A stretch of 64,000 nucleotides of DNA, from positions 310,001 to 374,000 of the forward strand of contig JAITMD010000008.1 in the NCBI GenBank assembly GCA_031277535.1. The letters are read 5' to 3'. Below the pieces are notes generated by a model. It did not search any database, had not been told where the DNA came from, and worked only from the letters and a program-made list of their open reading frames with translations. This DNA is from Flavobacteriaceae bacterium (GTDB lineage Bacteria > Bacteroidota > Bacteroidia > Flavobacteriales > Flavobacteriaceae). A program made the position numbers and the translations under genes. This document shows, one piece after another, positions 7,858 through 17,015 of the stretch. Each line of letters begins with the position of its first letter. Within the stretch, counting starts at the first letter, position 1.

Positions 7858-9375
7858 ATGAATACTTTAAAAGACTTCTTGACGTTAGAAAATTTTATGA
7901 CTATTTTGTATGATAATGAAAACATCATATTGTCAAATGAATTAGTTAACAGAGTTGAAGATAGCTTTGCTTTTTTGCTTGAATTTTCTAAAAACAAGGT
8001 GATTTATGGTGTCAATACTGGATTTGGTCCAATGGCACAATATAGAATTCAAGAAGATGAATGTATTCAATTGCAATACAATTTAATTCGTAGTCATGCT
8101 TCAGGTATTGGTAATCCATTATCAGTAGAACAAGTACGTGCTGCAATCTTAGCACGTCTAAATACACTTTCTTTAGGGTATAGTGGTATTAATTTGACTG
8201 TGATTCAATTGATGAAAGAATTGTTGGATTGTCATATTACGCCATTAATTTTTGCGCATGGTAGTGTTGGAGCAAGTGGTGATTTAGTTCAGTTAGCCCA
8301 TTTAGCGTTGGTACTTATTGGAGAAGGAGAAGTATTCTATAAGGGAGAACGTAGAGCTACTAAAGAAGTATTCGAATTAGAAGGATTGCAACCAATAGAA
8401 ATCAGAATTAGAGAAGGATTGTCGTTAATGAATGGAACCTCAGTAATGACTGGTATAGGTATTCTAAATTGGAGTAATGCTACTAAATTATTGGATTGGT
8501 CTGTACAAATGTCTTGTGCAATTAATGAAATAGTAAGTGCATATGACGATCATTATTCTGTAGAGTTAAATCAAGCAAAATTGCATGAAGGACAGCAATA
8601 CATTGCTAAGCAAATGCGCGATAATTTAACGACAAGTCAGTTGGTTAGAAAAAGAGAAGAACACTTGTATTCAGGCACAAATCAAGAAAGTGTTTTTAAA
8701 GATAAAGTACAAGAGTACTATTCTATTCGTTGTGTACCTCAAATTTTGGGACCTGTTTACGATACAATTCAAACAGTGAAAAAAGTGTTGGAGAACGAAA
8801 TCAACTCTGCTAATGATAATCCAATTGTTGATATGGAAACAAAACAAGTGTATCACGGGGGGAACTTCCACGGAGATTATATTTCGTTAGAAATGGATAA
8901 GTTGAAATTAGTGATTACGAGATTAACAATGTTGGCAGAGCGTCAATTAAATTACTTGCTAAATGCAAAAATAAATGAACTATTACCTCCGTTTGTTAAT
9001 TTAGGTAAATTAGGGTTTAATTATGGAATGCAAGGAGTACAATTTACAGCTACTTCTACTACAGCAGAGTGTCAGACATTGTCTACTTCTATGTATGTAC
9101 ACAGTATACCAAACAACAATGATAATCAGGATATCGTAAGTATGGGAACTAATGCTGCTGTACTGTGTGATAAAGTGATCGAAAATAGCTTTGAAGTATT
9201 AGCTATAGAGATGATTACAATTGCCCAAGCTATAGATGCATTAGACTGTAAAGATAAAGTATCAATGCCTACATTGACTTGGTATAAAGAGGTAAGAGCT
9301 ATATTACCAACGTTTTCAGAAGATGTGGTAATGTATCCTTACTTGCAAAAGGTAAAAGAATATTTGAAGAAATAA
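7858..9375 (+). CDS. aromatic amino acid ammonia-lyase (HAL/PAL/TAL family), probable tyrosine ammonia-lyase
   Basis: This MIO-dependent lyase removes ammonia from an aromatic amino acid. In flexirubin clusters it makes 4-coumarate, the aryl polyene starter. The 505-residue protein has the MIO triad Ala-Ser-Gly at 139-141 in GSVGASGDLVQLAH, the catalytic-loop tyrosine at 50 (IYGVNTGFG) and Ser-His at 79-80 (IRSHASG), a selectivity site that excludes PAL-type phenylalanine preference and is shared by HAL and TAL. The VQLAH that follows the MIO triad, together with its location, favours tyrosine over histidine. There are no hut genes nearby. It opens the long plus-strand operon, and a WG-repeat gene follows after 6 bases. 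Confidence 0.88.
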   Translation: MNTLKDFLTLENFMTILYDNENIILSNELVNRVEDSFAFLLEFSKNKVIYGVNTGFGPMAQYRIQEDECIQLQYNLIRSHASGIGNPLSVEQVRAAILARLNTLSLGYSGINLTVIQLMKELLDCHITPLIFAHGSVGASGDLVQLAHLALVLIGEGEVFYKGERRATKEVFELEGLQPIEIRIREGLSLMNGTSVMTGIGILNWSNATKLLDWSVQMSCAINEIVSAYDDHYSVELNQAKLHEGQQYIAKQMRDNLTTSQLVRKREEHLYSGTNQESVFKDKVQEYYSIRCVPQILGPVYDTIQTVKKVLENEINSANDNPIVDMETKQVYHGGNFHGDYISLEMDKLKLVITRLTMLAERQLNYLLNAKINELLPPFVNLGKLGFNYGMQGVQFTATSTTAECQTLSTSMYVHSIPNNNDNQDIVSMGTNAAVLCDKVIENSFEVLAIEMITIAQAIDALDCKDKVSMPTLTWYKEVRAILPTFSEDVVMYPYLQKVKEYLKK

Positions 9376-9381
9376 GAGCAT

Positions 9382-10497
9382 ATGAAAGCATTTAGTAGTG
9401 GCATTTGTTGCTTTTTATTGACTGTTTTTAGCTATGGTCAGGAGTTGGCTGTGGTAAAAATGAGAAATATAACAGGATACATTTCTAAAGATGGAAACTA
9501 TCAAATAGAACCTAAATTTATAAATGCACATAGTTTTGCTGAAGGACTTGCAGTTGTTAAAGAAGGCAATAAATTTGGCTATATAAATGCCCAAGGCAAA
9601 TGGGTTGTACAACCTATGTTTGACGAGGCAAGGAGCTTTAGTTCTGGAATGGCTGCTGTAAAAACAAAAAAAGAGTGGTATTTTATAGATCAAACTGGCA
9701 AAAAACAAGAGCAAATATATGCCTATGCTAAAGCTTTTGACTTTGTAAATAATGTGGCTTTTTATAGAACTGATGGTTTTTACGGCTTGATAAACAAAGA
9801 AGGTGAAGTTGTAATGAAACCTATGTTTAATGCCGTAAGACAGTTTGAAAACGGATATAGCAAAGTAAGAGATGGAAAGCTATGGGGAATAATTGATACC
9901 AATGGAAAGCTGGTGGTAGAAGCTATATACAACGAAATAGGTTCTTATATAGATGGAGTTACTTGGGCTAAAAAAGATAACTACTTTGTGCTGATTAATA
10001 ACGGAGAAGTAATTCAATTGCCCCATGTAACACAAATTGTAGCTTTTAATAATAGCAAGCAAATTATAGTAAAGAGCGGTCATTATGTAGGAGTTGTCAA
10101 TAGCAAAGGACAAGAAGTACTACCGTTTAAGTATCAGAATGTACATGTAAATGGAAGTGAATTAATGGCGGTTAAGAAAGATAAAGTATGGGGATTTATG
10201 AATGAAAGACAGCAAGTAGTAATTGACTTTATGTACGAAGATGCTTTTCCGTTTGATGATAGTGGTTTAGCAGCTGCAAAGATTGACAAATGGGGTTTTA
10301 TTAATCGAAAAGGAGAAATGGTATTGTCTTTTAACTACGATATTACAATTGTAAATAACGAGGGTAGAAAACAGAATGTAGGTTTTATCGACGGATTAGC
10401 TCGTGTAAAAAAGGATAATAAATGGGGCTTTATAGATGCAAAAGGAAATGCGTTGGGCAACAGATGGTATGATAACATTGAACTGTTTAGTAAATAA
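9382..10497 (+). CDS. secreted WG-repeat protein
   Basis: The 371-residue protein begins with a signal peptide (hydrophobic stretch ending FSYGQ near residue 20). It then consists of about ten repeats of the WG/KWG type, with cores such as KFGYIN, LWGIID, VWGFMN, KWGFIN and KWGFID, each followed by a G-K/R-x-V-x-x-F/Y pattern. WG repeats (KWG Leptospira family) build beta-rich surface or periplasmic proteins of unknown role. It starts 6 bases after the ammonia-lyase and so is co-transcribed with the pigment genes, but no catalytic motif links it to pigment chemistry. A scaffold or envelope role is only a guess. Confidence 0.85.
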   Translation: MKAFSSGICCFLLTVFSYGQELAVVKMRNITGYISKDGNYQIEPKFINAHSFAEGLAVVKEGNKFGYINAQGKWVVQPMFDEARSFSSGMAAVKTKKEWYFIDQTGKKQEQIYAYAKAFDFVNNVAFYRTDGFYGLINKEGEVVMKPMFNAVRQFENGYSKVRDGKLWGIIDTNGKLVVEAIYNEIGSYIDGVTWAKKDNYFVLINNGEVIQLPHVTQIVAFNNSKQIIVKSGHYVGVVNSKGQEVLPFKYQNVHVNGSELMAVKKDKVWGFMNERQQVVIDFMYEDAFPFDDSGLAAAKIDKWGFINRKGEMVLSFNYDITIVNNEGRKQNVGFIDGLARVKKDNKWGFIDAKGNALGNRWYDNIELFSK

Positions 10498-10562
10498 ATG
10501 AAGGAGTACTTTAGCTCAAACAAAAAATAATAAAAAGAATTACTTAGCAAATACAATAGAAT

Positions 10563-11294
10563 ATGAAAACAGCAATAGTTACAGGAGGTTCACGTGGAAT
10601 AGGTAAGGCAATATGTTTGCGCTTGGCAGAAGAGAAGAAGTATCATATTCTAATTAATTATCAGTCTAATAAAGAAAAGGCATTAGAAACTTTAGCTGAA
10701 GTAGAAAAGCTTGGGGCTACTGGAGAAATTATTGCTTTTGATATAAGTAAAAATGAAGAAGTAACAAGTGTTTTGACGCAATGGGTAGAGGCTAATCCTA
10801 CTGCAGTAGTAGAAGTGATTGTAAATAATGCTGGAATTGCTCGAGATGGTTTGTTTATGTGGATGCAAATGGATGATTGGAATAAAGTAATAGAAACAAG
10901 CTTGAATGGTTTTTATAATGTTACGCAATTCTTTATGCAAAAAATGTTGCGCAACCGCTATGGTCGTATTATTAATATGGTATCTGTATCAGGAGTGAAA
11001 GGAACAGCAGGACAAGTGAATTACTCTGCAGCAAAAGCAGGAGTAATAGGTGCTACAAAAGCCTTGGCACAAGAAGTAGCAAAAAGAAATATTACAGTAA
11101 ACGCTGTAGCTCCAGGGTTTATTGAAACAGATATGACTGCTGATTTAGATCAAAAAGAATTGGTGAAGATGATTCCAGCCAATCGTTTTGGAAAAGCAGA
11201 AGAAGTTGCAGATTTAGTAGGGTTTTTAGCTTCTGAAAAAGCAGGATATATTACAGGAGAGGTGATTAATATTAATGGAGGTATTTATTCGTAA
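10563..11294 (+). CDS. 3-oxoacyl-ACP reductase (FabG-like), aryl polyene ketoreductase
   Basis: A classical short-chain dehydrogenase of 243 residues that reduces the 3-keto group of the growing polyene on its carrier protein. The NADPH motif TGGSRGIG lies at 7-14, NNAG at 88-91, and the catalytic Tyr154 and Lys158 are in YSAAKAG with a preceding Ser. Length and motifs are standard for FabG. In the aryl polyene pathway of other bacteria ApeQ does this step, and this gene is the only ketoreductase in the window, so it probably serves every extension cycle. It ends 3 bases before the next ketosynthase gene. Confidence 0.9.
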   Translation: MKTAIVTGGSRGIGKAICLRLAEEKKYHILINYQSNKEKALETLAEVEKLGATGEIIAFDISKNEEVTSVLTQWVEANPTAVVEVIVNNAGIARDGLFMWMQMDDWNKVIETSLNGFYNVTQFFMQKMLRNRYGRIINMVSVSGVKGTAGQVNYSAAKAGVIGATKALAQEVAKRNITVNAVAPGFIETDMTADLDQKELVKMIPANRFGKAEEVADLVGFLASEKAGYITGEVININGGIYS

Positions 11295-11297
11295 GGT

Positions 11298-12521
11298 ATG
11301 AATAATAGAGTTGTAATTACAGGAATGGGTGCTTACTCGTGTTTAGGTTTAAACTTAGAAGAAGTAAAGCATTCGTTATATACAGGAAAGTCTGGAATTA
11401 TATATGATCAAGAGCGTCATGAAAAGGGATTCCGTTCTGCTTTTACAGGAATGGTACCCCGTCCAGATTTAAAAAGTGCACTTAGCCGTAGACAACGCGT
11501 TTCTATTGGCGAAGAAACAGAATATGCTTATGTAGCAACTGTAGAGGCATTAAAGAATGCTGGTATGAGTGATGCCTTTTTGGAACAGAGAGAGGTTGGA
11601 ATTTTGTATGGGAATGATAGTGTATCGCGCGCAGTGATAGAAGCAACAGATATCTTTAGAGAAAAGAGAGATACTTCGTTAATAGGTTCTGGGGCGATAT
11701 TCAAATCTATGAATTCTACAGTAACAATGAATCTTTCAACGATTTTTAAGTTGAGAGGAATTAATATGACAATTAGTGCTGCTTGTGCAAGTGGATCACA
11801 CGCTATTGGTCTTGGTTATTTAATGATTAAAAATGGCTTACAAGATGTGGTAATCTGTGGTGGAGCACAAGAGATTAATCCTTATGCTATGGCAAGTTTT
11901 GATGGATTGGGTGTATTTGCAGAAGAAAGCGTATCTCCAGACAAAGCTTCACGACCATTTGACAGTAGTAGAAATGGATTGGTACCAAGTGGTGGAGGTG
12001 CAACAGTAATTTTGGAAAGTTATGAATCAGCTATGAATCGCGGAGCTACAATAATTGCTGAAGTAATGGGGTATAGTTTTTCATCTAATGGAGGTCATAT
12101 TTCTACTCCTAATGTAGAAGGACCAGCTTTAGCTATGCGTAGAGCAATTGAATGTGCAGGGGTTGCAATAGATGAGATAGGCTATGTAAACGCACATGCA
12201 ACTTCTACTCCATTGGGCGATGCTAATGAAGCAAAAGCAATCTATGAAGTGTTTAAAGATAATATGCCTTTTGTGAGCTCAACCAAATCGTTAACAGGAC
12301 ATGAATGTTGGATGGCTGGAGCTTCTGAAATTGTATATTCTACACTAATGATGAATAACGACTTTATTGCTCCGAACCTAAATTTTGAAAATCCTGACGA
12401 AGATTCAGCTCGATTAAATATCGTTAACCAAACTTTAGATAAAAAATTTGATATATATTTGTCCAATTCTTTTGGATTTGGGGGAACAAATTCAGCATTA
12501 GTAGTTAAAAAATATAAATAA
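11298..12521 (+). CDS. beta-ketoacyl-ACP synthase (KAS II-like), intact active site
   Basis: This 407-residue ketosynthase has the full Cys-His-His triad: Cys163 in SAACASG, His in NAHATSTPLGD and His in LTGHECWMAGASE. It probably condenses malonyl units with the aryl starter or with the fatty chains of the resorcinol half. It is followed directly by an acyl carrier protein gene (2-base gap), which suggests they work as a pair. It is one of three ketosynthases of the KAS I/II type with an intact triad in the cluster; the sequence alone does not say which step each performs. Confidence 0.9.
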   Translation: MNNRVVITGMGAYSCLGLNLEEVKHSLYTGKSGIIYDQERHEKGFRSAFTGMVPRPDLKSALSRRQRVSIGEETEYAYVATVEALKNAGMSDAFLEQREVGILYGNDSVSRAVIEATDIFREKRDTSLIGSGAIFKSMNSTVTMNLSTIFKLRGINMTISAACASGSHAIGLGYLMIKNGLQDVVICGGAQEINPYAMASFDGLGVFAEESVSPDKASRPFDSSRNGLVPSGGGATVILESYESAMNRGATIIAEVMGYSFSSNGGHISTPNVEGPALAMRRAIECAGVAIDEIGYVNAHATSTPLGDANEAKAIYEVFKDNMPFVSSTKSLTGHECWMAGASEIVYSTLMMNNDFIAPNLNFENPDEDSARLNIVNQTLDKKFDIYLSNSFGFGGTNSALVVKKYK

Positions 12522-12523
12522 GA

Positions 12524-12772
12524 ATGAACCACGAAGAGATTTTAGAAAAGATTAATCAGATTTTAATTGAGGAGTTTGAGGTAGATGAAGATGTTATTGC
12601 TAACGAAAATAACTTGAAAGAAAGCCTTGATTTAGATAGTTTAGACTATGTAGATTTGGTGGTGCTAATCGAATCAAATTTTGGTGTAAAATTGGTAGAA
12701 GCGGATTTTACTAATATTGTAACGTTTCAGGACTTTTATACGCTAATCGAGCAAAAGATTGAAGCAAAATAA
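12524..12772 (+). CDS. acyl carrier protein
   Basis: An 82-residue acidic helical protein with the phosphopantetheine site at Ser39 in LDLDSLDYVDLVV. It carries the growing chain as a thioester in the cytoplasm. It lies between a ketosynthase and an LpxL-like acyltransferase with gaps of 2 and 5 bases. A second carrier protein is at 22209-22466. Two dedicated carriers also occur in proteobacterial aryl polyene clusters (ApeE and ApeF). Confidence 0.92.
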   Translation: MNHEEILEKINQILIEEFEVDEDVIANENNLKESLDLDSLDYVDLVVLIESNFGVKLVEADFTNIVTFQDFYTLIEQKIEAK

Positions 12773-12777
12773 ATGAA

Positions 12778-13656
12778 ATGACGCAATGGCAAGGAAAATC
12801 TAAGGGTACGCTCTTAGGTTATAAAATATTTGTTTTTTGTATAGAAAAGCTCGGTATCAAGATTGCGTATAGTATTTTGGTATTCGTAGCTTTTTATTAT
12901 TTTGTAACAGCATGGTCTTCAAATAAATCGCTGTATTATTATCTACATCACAGACATGGTTTTTCGAAGGGAAAAACAATTCGAATGATGTATATGAGTT
13001 ATTTCCGTTTTGGACAAATACTTATAGATAAAACAGCAATATCAGTAGGTTTGCGCAATAGATTTACCTATGAGTTTGATGGAATTGACATCTTGAAACA
13101 GTTGTTGGCAGAAAAAAGAGGAGCTATATTGATAAGTGCCCATGTGGGAAACTTTGAGGTTGCAGAATATTTTTTTGCAGATATAGATTTTGAGTGTCAG
13201 ATTAATCTTGTTACAACAGATAGAGAGCATTCGTTTATAAAAGAATATTTTGAGAGTATATCAACAAAAACAAACTTGAAGTTTATTATTGTACAAGACG
13301 ATATGTCTCATATTTTTGAAATAAATAATTGTTTGACAAACAATGAAATTATCTGTTTTACAGGTGATCGTTATTTTCCGGGAACCAAAGTACTCATAGA
13401 AGAGTTTTTGGGAGAAGAAGCAACTTTTCCAGCTGGACCATTTAGCATTGCATCGCGTATGAAAGTACCTGTTGCTTATGTTTATGTAATGAAGGAAAAA
13501 AATTTGCATTACCATTTGTATACCCGACGTGCAGAGGTAAAACACAGAGATGCTCAGCATCTTTTAAAATCGTATTGTGATAGTGTAACACAGATTGTAA
13601 AGAAATATCCTTTGCAGTGGTTTAACTATTATGATTTTTGGGGGAAAGATAGTTAG
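12778..13656 (+). CDS. LpxL/HtrB-family lipid acyltransferase
   Basis: The 292-residue protein has an N-terminal membrane segment (about residues 27-46) and the HX4E catalytic motif at His122-Glu127 in SAHVGNFEVAE, as in lipid A late acyltransferases and related enzymes. It contains GDRYFPGTKV in place of the usual downstream substrate block. In this setting it is more likely to move an acyl chain within the pigment pathway, or to attach pigment precursor to a lipid, than to make lipid A. It follows an ACP gene directly, and acyl-ACP is the usual donor for the family. Similar genes occur in aryl polyene clusters. Confidence 0.82.
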   Translation: MTQWQGKSKGTLLGYKIFVFCIEKLGIKIAYSILVFVAFYYFVTAWSSNKSLYYYLHHRHGFSKGKTIRMMYMSYFRFGQILIDKTAISVGLRNRFTYEFDGIDILKQLLAEKRGAILISAHVGNFEVAEYFFADIDFECQINLVTTDREHSFIKEYFESISTKTNLKFIIVQDDMSHIFEINNCLTNNEIICFTGDRYFPGTKVLIEEFLGEEATFPAGPFSIASRMKVPVAYVYVMKEKNLHYHLYTRRAEVKHRDAQHLLKSYCDSVTQIVKKYPLQWFNYYDFWGKDS

Positions 13657-13664
13657 TAATAGAA

Positions 13665-14576
13665 ATGAAAAAAGTATTAGTACTTTATTATTCGCAATCG
13701 GGGCAATTGCAAAAGGTGTTGAATCGATTGACAGAGCCTTTGCGGCAATCAGATAATATTGAGGTAACTTATTGTGAAATAAAGTTAGAGCACACTTATG
13801 CTTTTCCTTGGGAAAAAGAGGCATTCTTCAATGTGTTTCCGGAATCTTTTAAACAGATACCTCAACCTGTTACTGCTCCACCTTCAGAAATACTTAATAC
13901 AACGTACGATTTAATTATTTTGGGTTACCAAGTGTGGTACCTATCCCCTTCTATTCCTATCAATTCTTTTTTGAAGAGTACTTATGCCCAAACTCTTTTT
14001 AGTAATACTCCTGTTGTAACAGTGAGTGGTAGTAGAAATATGTGGGTATTAGCACAAGAAAAAATAAAGGTGCTTTTGCGTGACATACAAGCAACCTTGG
14101 TAGGTAATATTGCTTTGGTTGATAGAAATGTAAATTTGGTAAGTGTAATTACCATTGTAGATTGGATGTTTAGTGGACAGCAACGCAAAGTATGGGGCTT
14201 TTTGCCTAAACCAGGTATTTCACCAGAAGAGATAGAGGCGAGTAATCGATTTGGAGCTATTTTAAAACCCTATCTTTTAAAAGATAGCTATACTGGAATG
14301 CAAAAAGAATTAGTTGAAAATGGAGCTGTAGAAATACGTCATTTTTTAGTTTCCATGGACAAGAAAGCAAATAAGATGTTTAAAGTTTGGTCTGCTTTGA
14401 TTTATAACAGTAAAAATAGAAAGGCCTTACTTAAAGTATTTAACTATTATTTATTTATTGCAATATGGCTAATATCGCCAATTGTACATATGTTCCACCT
14501 TCTACTACTTCCTGTGTTGTGCAAAAGTATCAAACGCGATAAAAAGTATTTTGAAGGAATAGACTTGAAATTATGA
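13665..14576 (+). CDS. darA: dialkylresorcinol-forming enzyme DarA (flavodoxin-like)
   Basis: The 303-residue protein starts with a flavodoxin-type phosphate loop, VLVLYYSQSGQ, followed by a Rossmann-like domain with YQVWYLSPSIP, and ends with a hydrophobic tail (about residues 262-290). I recognise it as DarA, the partner of DarB in dialkylresorcinol synthesis; it is thought to aromatise the cyclohexanedione made by DarB. The flavodoxin fold fits an oxidative step. Its stop codon overlaps the darB start by 4 bases, which indicates translational coupling. The hydrophobic tail suggests membrane association. Confidence 0.85.
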   Translation: MKKVLVLYYSQSGQLQKVLNRLTEPLRQSDNIEVTYCEIKLEHTYAFPWEKEAFFNVFPESFKQIPQPVTAPPSEILNTTYDLIILGYQVWYLSPSIPINSFLKSTYAQTLFSNTPVVTVSGSRNMWVLAQEKIKVLLRDIQATLVGNIALVDRNVNLVSVITIVDWMFSGQQRKVWGFLPKPGISPEEIEASNRFGAILKPYLLKDSYTGMQKELVENGAVEIRHFLVSMDKKANKMFKVWSALIYNSKNRKALLKVFNYYLFIAIWLISPIVHMFHLLLLPVLCKSIKRDKKYFEGIDLKL

Positions 14577-15706
14577 ATAAAGTATATATAACAAAAATTG
14601 CCAAGTATTTACCTAATGATCCCGTTTTAAATGATGAAATGGAAGCAAAATTGGGAATGATAGATGATAAAGCATCTAAGGCAAGACGTATAGTGTTGCG
14701 AAACAATGGTATTGAAAAGCGATATTATGCAATTGATAACGAAGGTAACGTAACACACAATAATACAGAACTTACGTATTATGCCGTAAAAGCATTGTGT
14801 GACGAACAGTTTGTTTTAAGTGATGTTGAAGTGTTATCATGTGGGACTTCTACGCCAGATTTGTTATTGCCCTCACATGCTGCTATGGTACATGGCTTGA
14901 TGAAAACTCGCTCAGTAGAGTTGAATTCATCTTCAGGAGTATGTTGTTCTGGTATGAATGCGTTGAAGTTTGGTTATATGTCTGTGAAGTCTGGAAATTC
15001 AAGTAATGCTGTATGTACAGGGTCTGAGCGTGTATCGTCTTGGATGCGTGCTGACCGTTTTGAGGCAGAAGTGGATAACCTAAAAGAATTGGAACAAACA
15101 CCAATAATAGCATTTAAAAAAGACTTTTTGCGTTGGATGTTGTCTGATGGCGCAGGAGCTTTATTGTTAGAAGATAAACCAAGAAATACCGTTTCTTTAG
15201 AAGTGTGTTGGATGGATGCCTATTCTTATGCTTATGAATTAGAGGCTTGTATGTATGCCGGTGGAGATAAATTGGAGGATGGATCTATCAAGCCGTGGAG
15301 TGATTATGAAACAAGTGATTGGTTGACAGAATCAGTATTTTCTCTAAAACAAGATGTAAAAGTATTAAATGAAAACATCTTAGAAAGAGGAGTTGATAGC
15401 ATGAAGAAAGCAATGGAGAAATACAAGATTACTCCAAATGATATAGATTACTTTTTACCTCATGTTTCTTCTCACTACTTTGTAGATGGATTGTATGATA
15501 AATTTGCAGAAGCAGGTTTAGAAATTACAAGAGATAAGTGGTTTATGAATTTAAAACACGTTGGTAACGTAGGTTCTGCATCAATTTATTTGATGTTAGA
15601 AGAATTAATGAATTCTGGACAACTAAAATCTGGTGATCGCATTATGTTATCTGTGCCAGAAAGTGGTCGTTTTTCATATGCATATGCATACTTAAAAGTT
15701 GTTTAA
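14573..15706 (+). CDS. darB: dialkylresorcinol ketosynthase DarB (KAS III-like)
   Basis: DarB joins two beta-keto acyl thioesters to build the cyclohexanedione precursor of the resorcinol. The 377-residue protein has a KAS III-type triad: Cys at 124 or 125 in SGVCCSGMNA, His in LPHVSSHYF and Asn in KHVGNVGSAS. It lacks the KAS II signatures. Two adjacent cysteines leave some doubt about which is the nucleophile. It overlaps darA by 4 bases and is followed after 2 bases by a hotdog dehydratase. The darA-darB pair marks the dialkylresorcinol half of a flexirubin cluster. Confidence 0.9.
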   Translation: MNKVYITKIAKYLPNDPVLNDEMEAKLGMIDDKASKARRIVLRNNGIEKRYYAIDNEGNVTHNNTELTYYAVKALCDEQFVLSDVEVLSCGTSTPDLLLPSHAAMVHGLMKTRSVELNSSSGVCCSGMNALKFGYMSVKSGNSSNAVCTGSERVSSWMRADRFEAEVDNLKELEQTPIIAFKKDFLRWMLSDGAGALLLEDKPRNTVSLEVCWMDAYSYAYELEACMYAGGDKLEDGSIKPWSDYETSDWLTESVFSLKQDVKVLNENILERGVDSMKKAMEKYKITPNDIDYFLPHVSSHYFVDGLYDKFAEAGLEITRDKWFMNLKHVGNVGSASIYLMLEELMNSGQLKSGDRIMLSVPESGRFSYAYAYLKVV

Positions 15707-15708
15707 AA

Positions 15709-16143
15709 ATGGAATTAGTTGAATTAATAGACAAAGCTTTAGTAAAGGAATTAATACCTCAACGAGAACCTATTGTAATGGTAGACGCGTTGTATGAATA
15801 TACAGAGACTTCTATTACAGCAGGATTAACTATTGCACCAAATAATTTGTGTGTGAAAAATGGGCAAATGAAAGAAGTAGGATTGATAGAGCATTGTGCA
15901 CAATCTGTGGCATTGCATACGGGGTATCAGTTTTATTTGCGTCAACAACCTGCACCTGTTGGATATATTGGTTCAATTAAAAAGATGGATATTTTAAGAT
16001 TGCCAAAAGTGGGTGACTGTATTTATACTAAAGTAAGCATTTTGCAAGAGTTTATGGGTGTTACATTGGTAGAGTTTACTACTTATTGTAAAGGTGAAAC
16101 AATTGCAATAGGTTCAATGAAAACAGTATTAGCTAAAGACTAA
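15709..16143 (+). CDS. hotdog-fold 3-hydroxyacyl-ACP dehydratase 1 (ApeP-like)
   Basis: A 144-residue single hotdog protein. The IPQREPIVMVD block near residue 18 and LIEHCAQSVALHTGY near residue 63, with a Glu in the position of the catalytic acid, resemble the dehydratases of aryl polyene clusters. It probably removes water after ketoreduction, giving the conjugated double bonds. A second, similar copy follows after 4 bases. The pair may form a heterodimer, as seen for ApeI/ApeP; that is inference. Confidence 0.82.
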   Translation: MELVELIDKALVKELIPQREPIVMVDALYEYTETSITAGLTIAPNNLCVKNGQMKEVGLIEHCAQSVALHTGYQFYLRQQPAPVGYIGSIKKMDILRLPKVGDCIYTKVSILQEFMGVTLVEFTTYCKGETIAIGSMKTVLAKD

Positions 16144-16147
16144 AAAC

Positions 16148-16603
16148 ATGAGTAATCCAAAGGCTATAGCTATTCAGAATTATTTACCTCATCGCAAACC
16201 TATGTTGATGGTGGATATTATTTTGGAGATTACCAATGATTTTGTTTCAACAAGTTTTGTTGTTACATCAGACAATTTGTTTGTTTCGAATGGAAAGCTA
16301 CAAGAAGTTGCATTGATAGAGAATGCTGCGCAAACGTGCTCTGCTATAGTAGGACAATCCTTCTTTTTTGATGAAAATCACAAAGAGATAGAAAATATTA
16401 CAGTGTTGGGATTTATTAGCTCAATGAAAAAAGTAACTATCCATCGATTGCCCCTTGTAGGAGAAAAATTAATCACTAAGGGTACTTTGGTATCAAAGAT
16501 TGTAGGCGACGAAACAGTCATCTGTGTGATTGAAGTAGAAACAACTGTAGGTTCGGAACATTTATTACAGGCAGAGATTAATCTATTTTTACAGAAACAG
16601 TAA
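16148..16603 (+). CDS. hotdog-fold 3-hydroxyacyl-ACP dehydratase 2 (ApeP-like)
   Basis: A 151-residue hotdog protein related to the gene just upstream: LPHRKPMLMVDIILE aligns with its PQREPIVMVD block, and VALIENAAQTCSAIVG aligns with LIEHCAQ, keeping the Glu. The C-terminal half shares the pattern GFISSMKKVTIHRLPLVGE with GYIGSIKKMDILRLPKVGD upstream, so the two arose by duplication. It is probably a dehydratase, or its partner subunit, in polyene synthesis. Confidence 0.82.
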   Translation: MSNPKAIAIQNYLPHRKPMLMVDIILEITNDFVSTSFVVTSDNLFVSNGKLQEVALIENAAQTCSAIVGQSFFFDENHKEIENITVLGFISSMKKVTIHRLPLVGEKLITKGTLVSKIVGDETVICVIEVETTVGSEHLLQAEINLFLQKQ

Positions 16604-16606
16604 CTT

Positions 16607-17011
16607 ATGAAAGAATCTGATGTACCTCAAGATAAGAGTAGTTTAAAAGAGAATGAAATTAAAGAACTTTGTTATGCGGTTAATGACGAAGGAAAATATG
16701 TAACTGCACTTAGTTCGGGGTGGGAAACAAAAACAATTGTGCAAGAGGCAACTTTGGCACAAATACAAGAGCGTATAGATGACGCAAAAAAGCAAGTAGC
16801 TGAAGGAAATAGCAGTCCTATTGTTTATTTTATGGAAGTAAATAGGATGGATATTCAAACGTTATGCGCTTATGTATCCATGTGGAAATGGAGAGTGAAA
16901 AGACATTTTAAACCAGCTGTTTTCAATACATTGAATAATAAAATATTAGAAAGATATGCAAGTGCTTTTAATATTTCTGTAGAGGAATTAAAAGCATTTA
17001 AAGGGAAATAA
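16607..17011 (+). CDS. conserved hypothetical protein of the pigment cluster
   Basis: A 134-residue protein without signal peptide or membrane segment. It is polar and mostly helical; the middle has ITLQIQERIDDAKK-type helices, and the C-terminal part MWKWRVKRHFKP is basic and aromatic. I do not recognise a family with confidence. It lies 3 bases after a dehydratase and 4 bases before the BtrH-like gene in a tight operon, so it should act in the same cytoplasmic pathway. A small accessory or chaperone-like role is possible. Confidence 0.75.
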   Translation: MKESDVPQDKSSLKENEIKELCYAVNDEGKYVTALSSGWETKTIVQEATLAQIQERIDDAKKQVAEGNSSPIVYFMEVNRMDIQTLCAYVSMWKWRVKRHFKPAVFNTLNNKILERYASAFNISVEELKAFKGK

Positions 17012-17015
17012 TAGT

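Noticed and set aside
7858..9375. Histidine ammonia-lyase of the histidine degradation pathway
   Set aside because: No hutU, hutI or hutG is near, and the gene heads a flexirubin cluster, where a tyrosine ammonia-lyase is expected.
10588..10600. CACGTG in the FabG-like gene as a fourth parS site
   Set aside because: The flanks do not fit TGTTN on the left or the AACA on the right, so only the 6-bp core matches.
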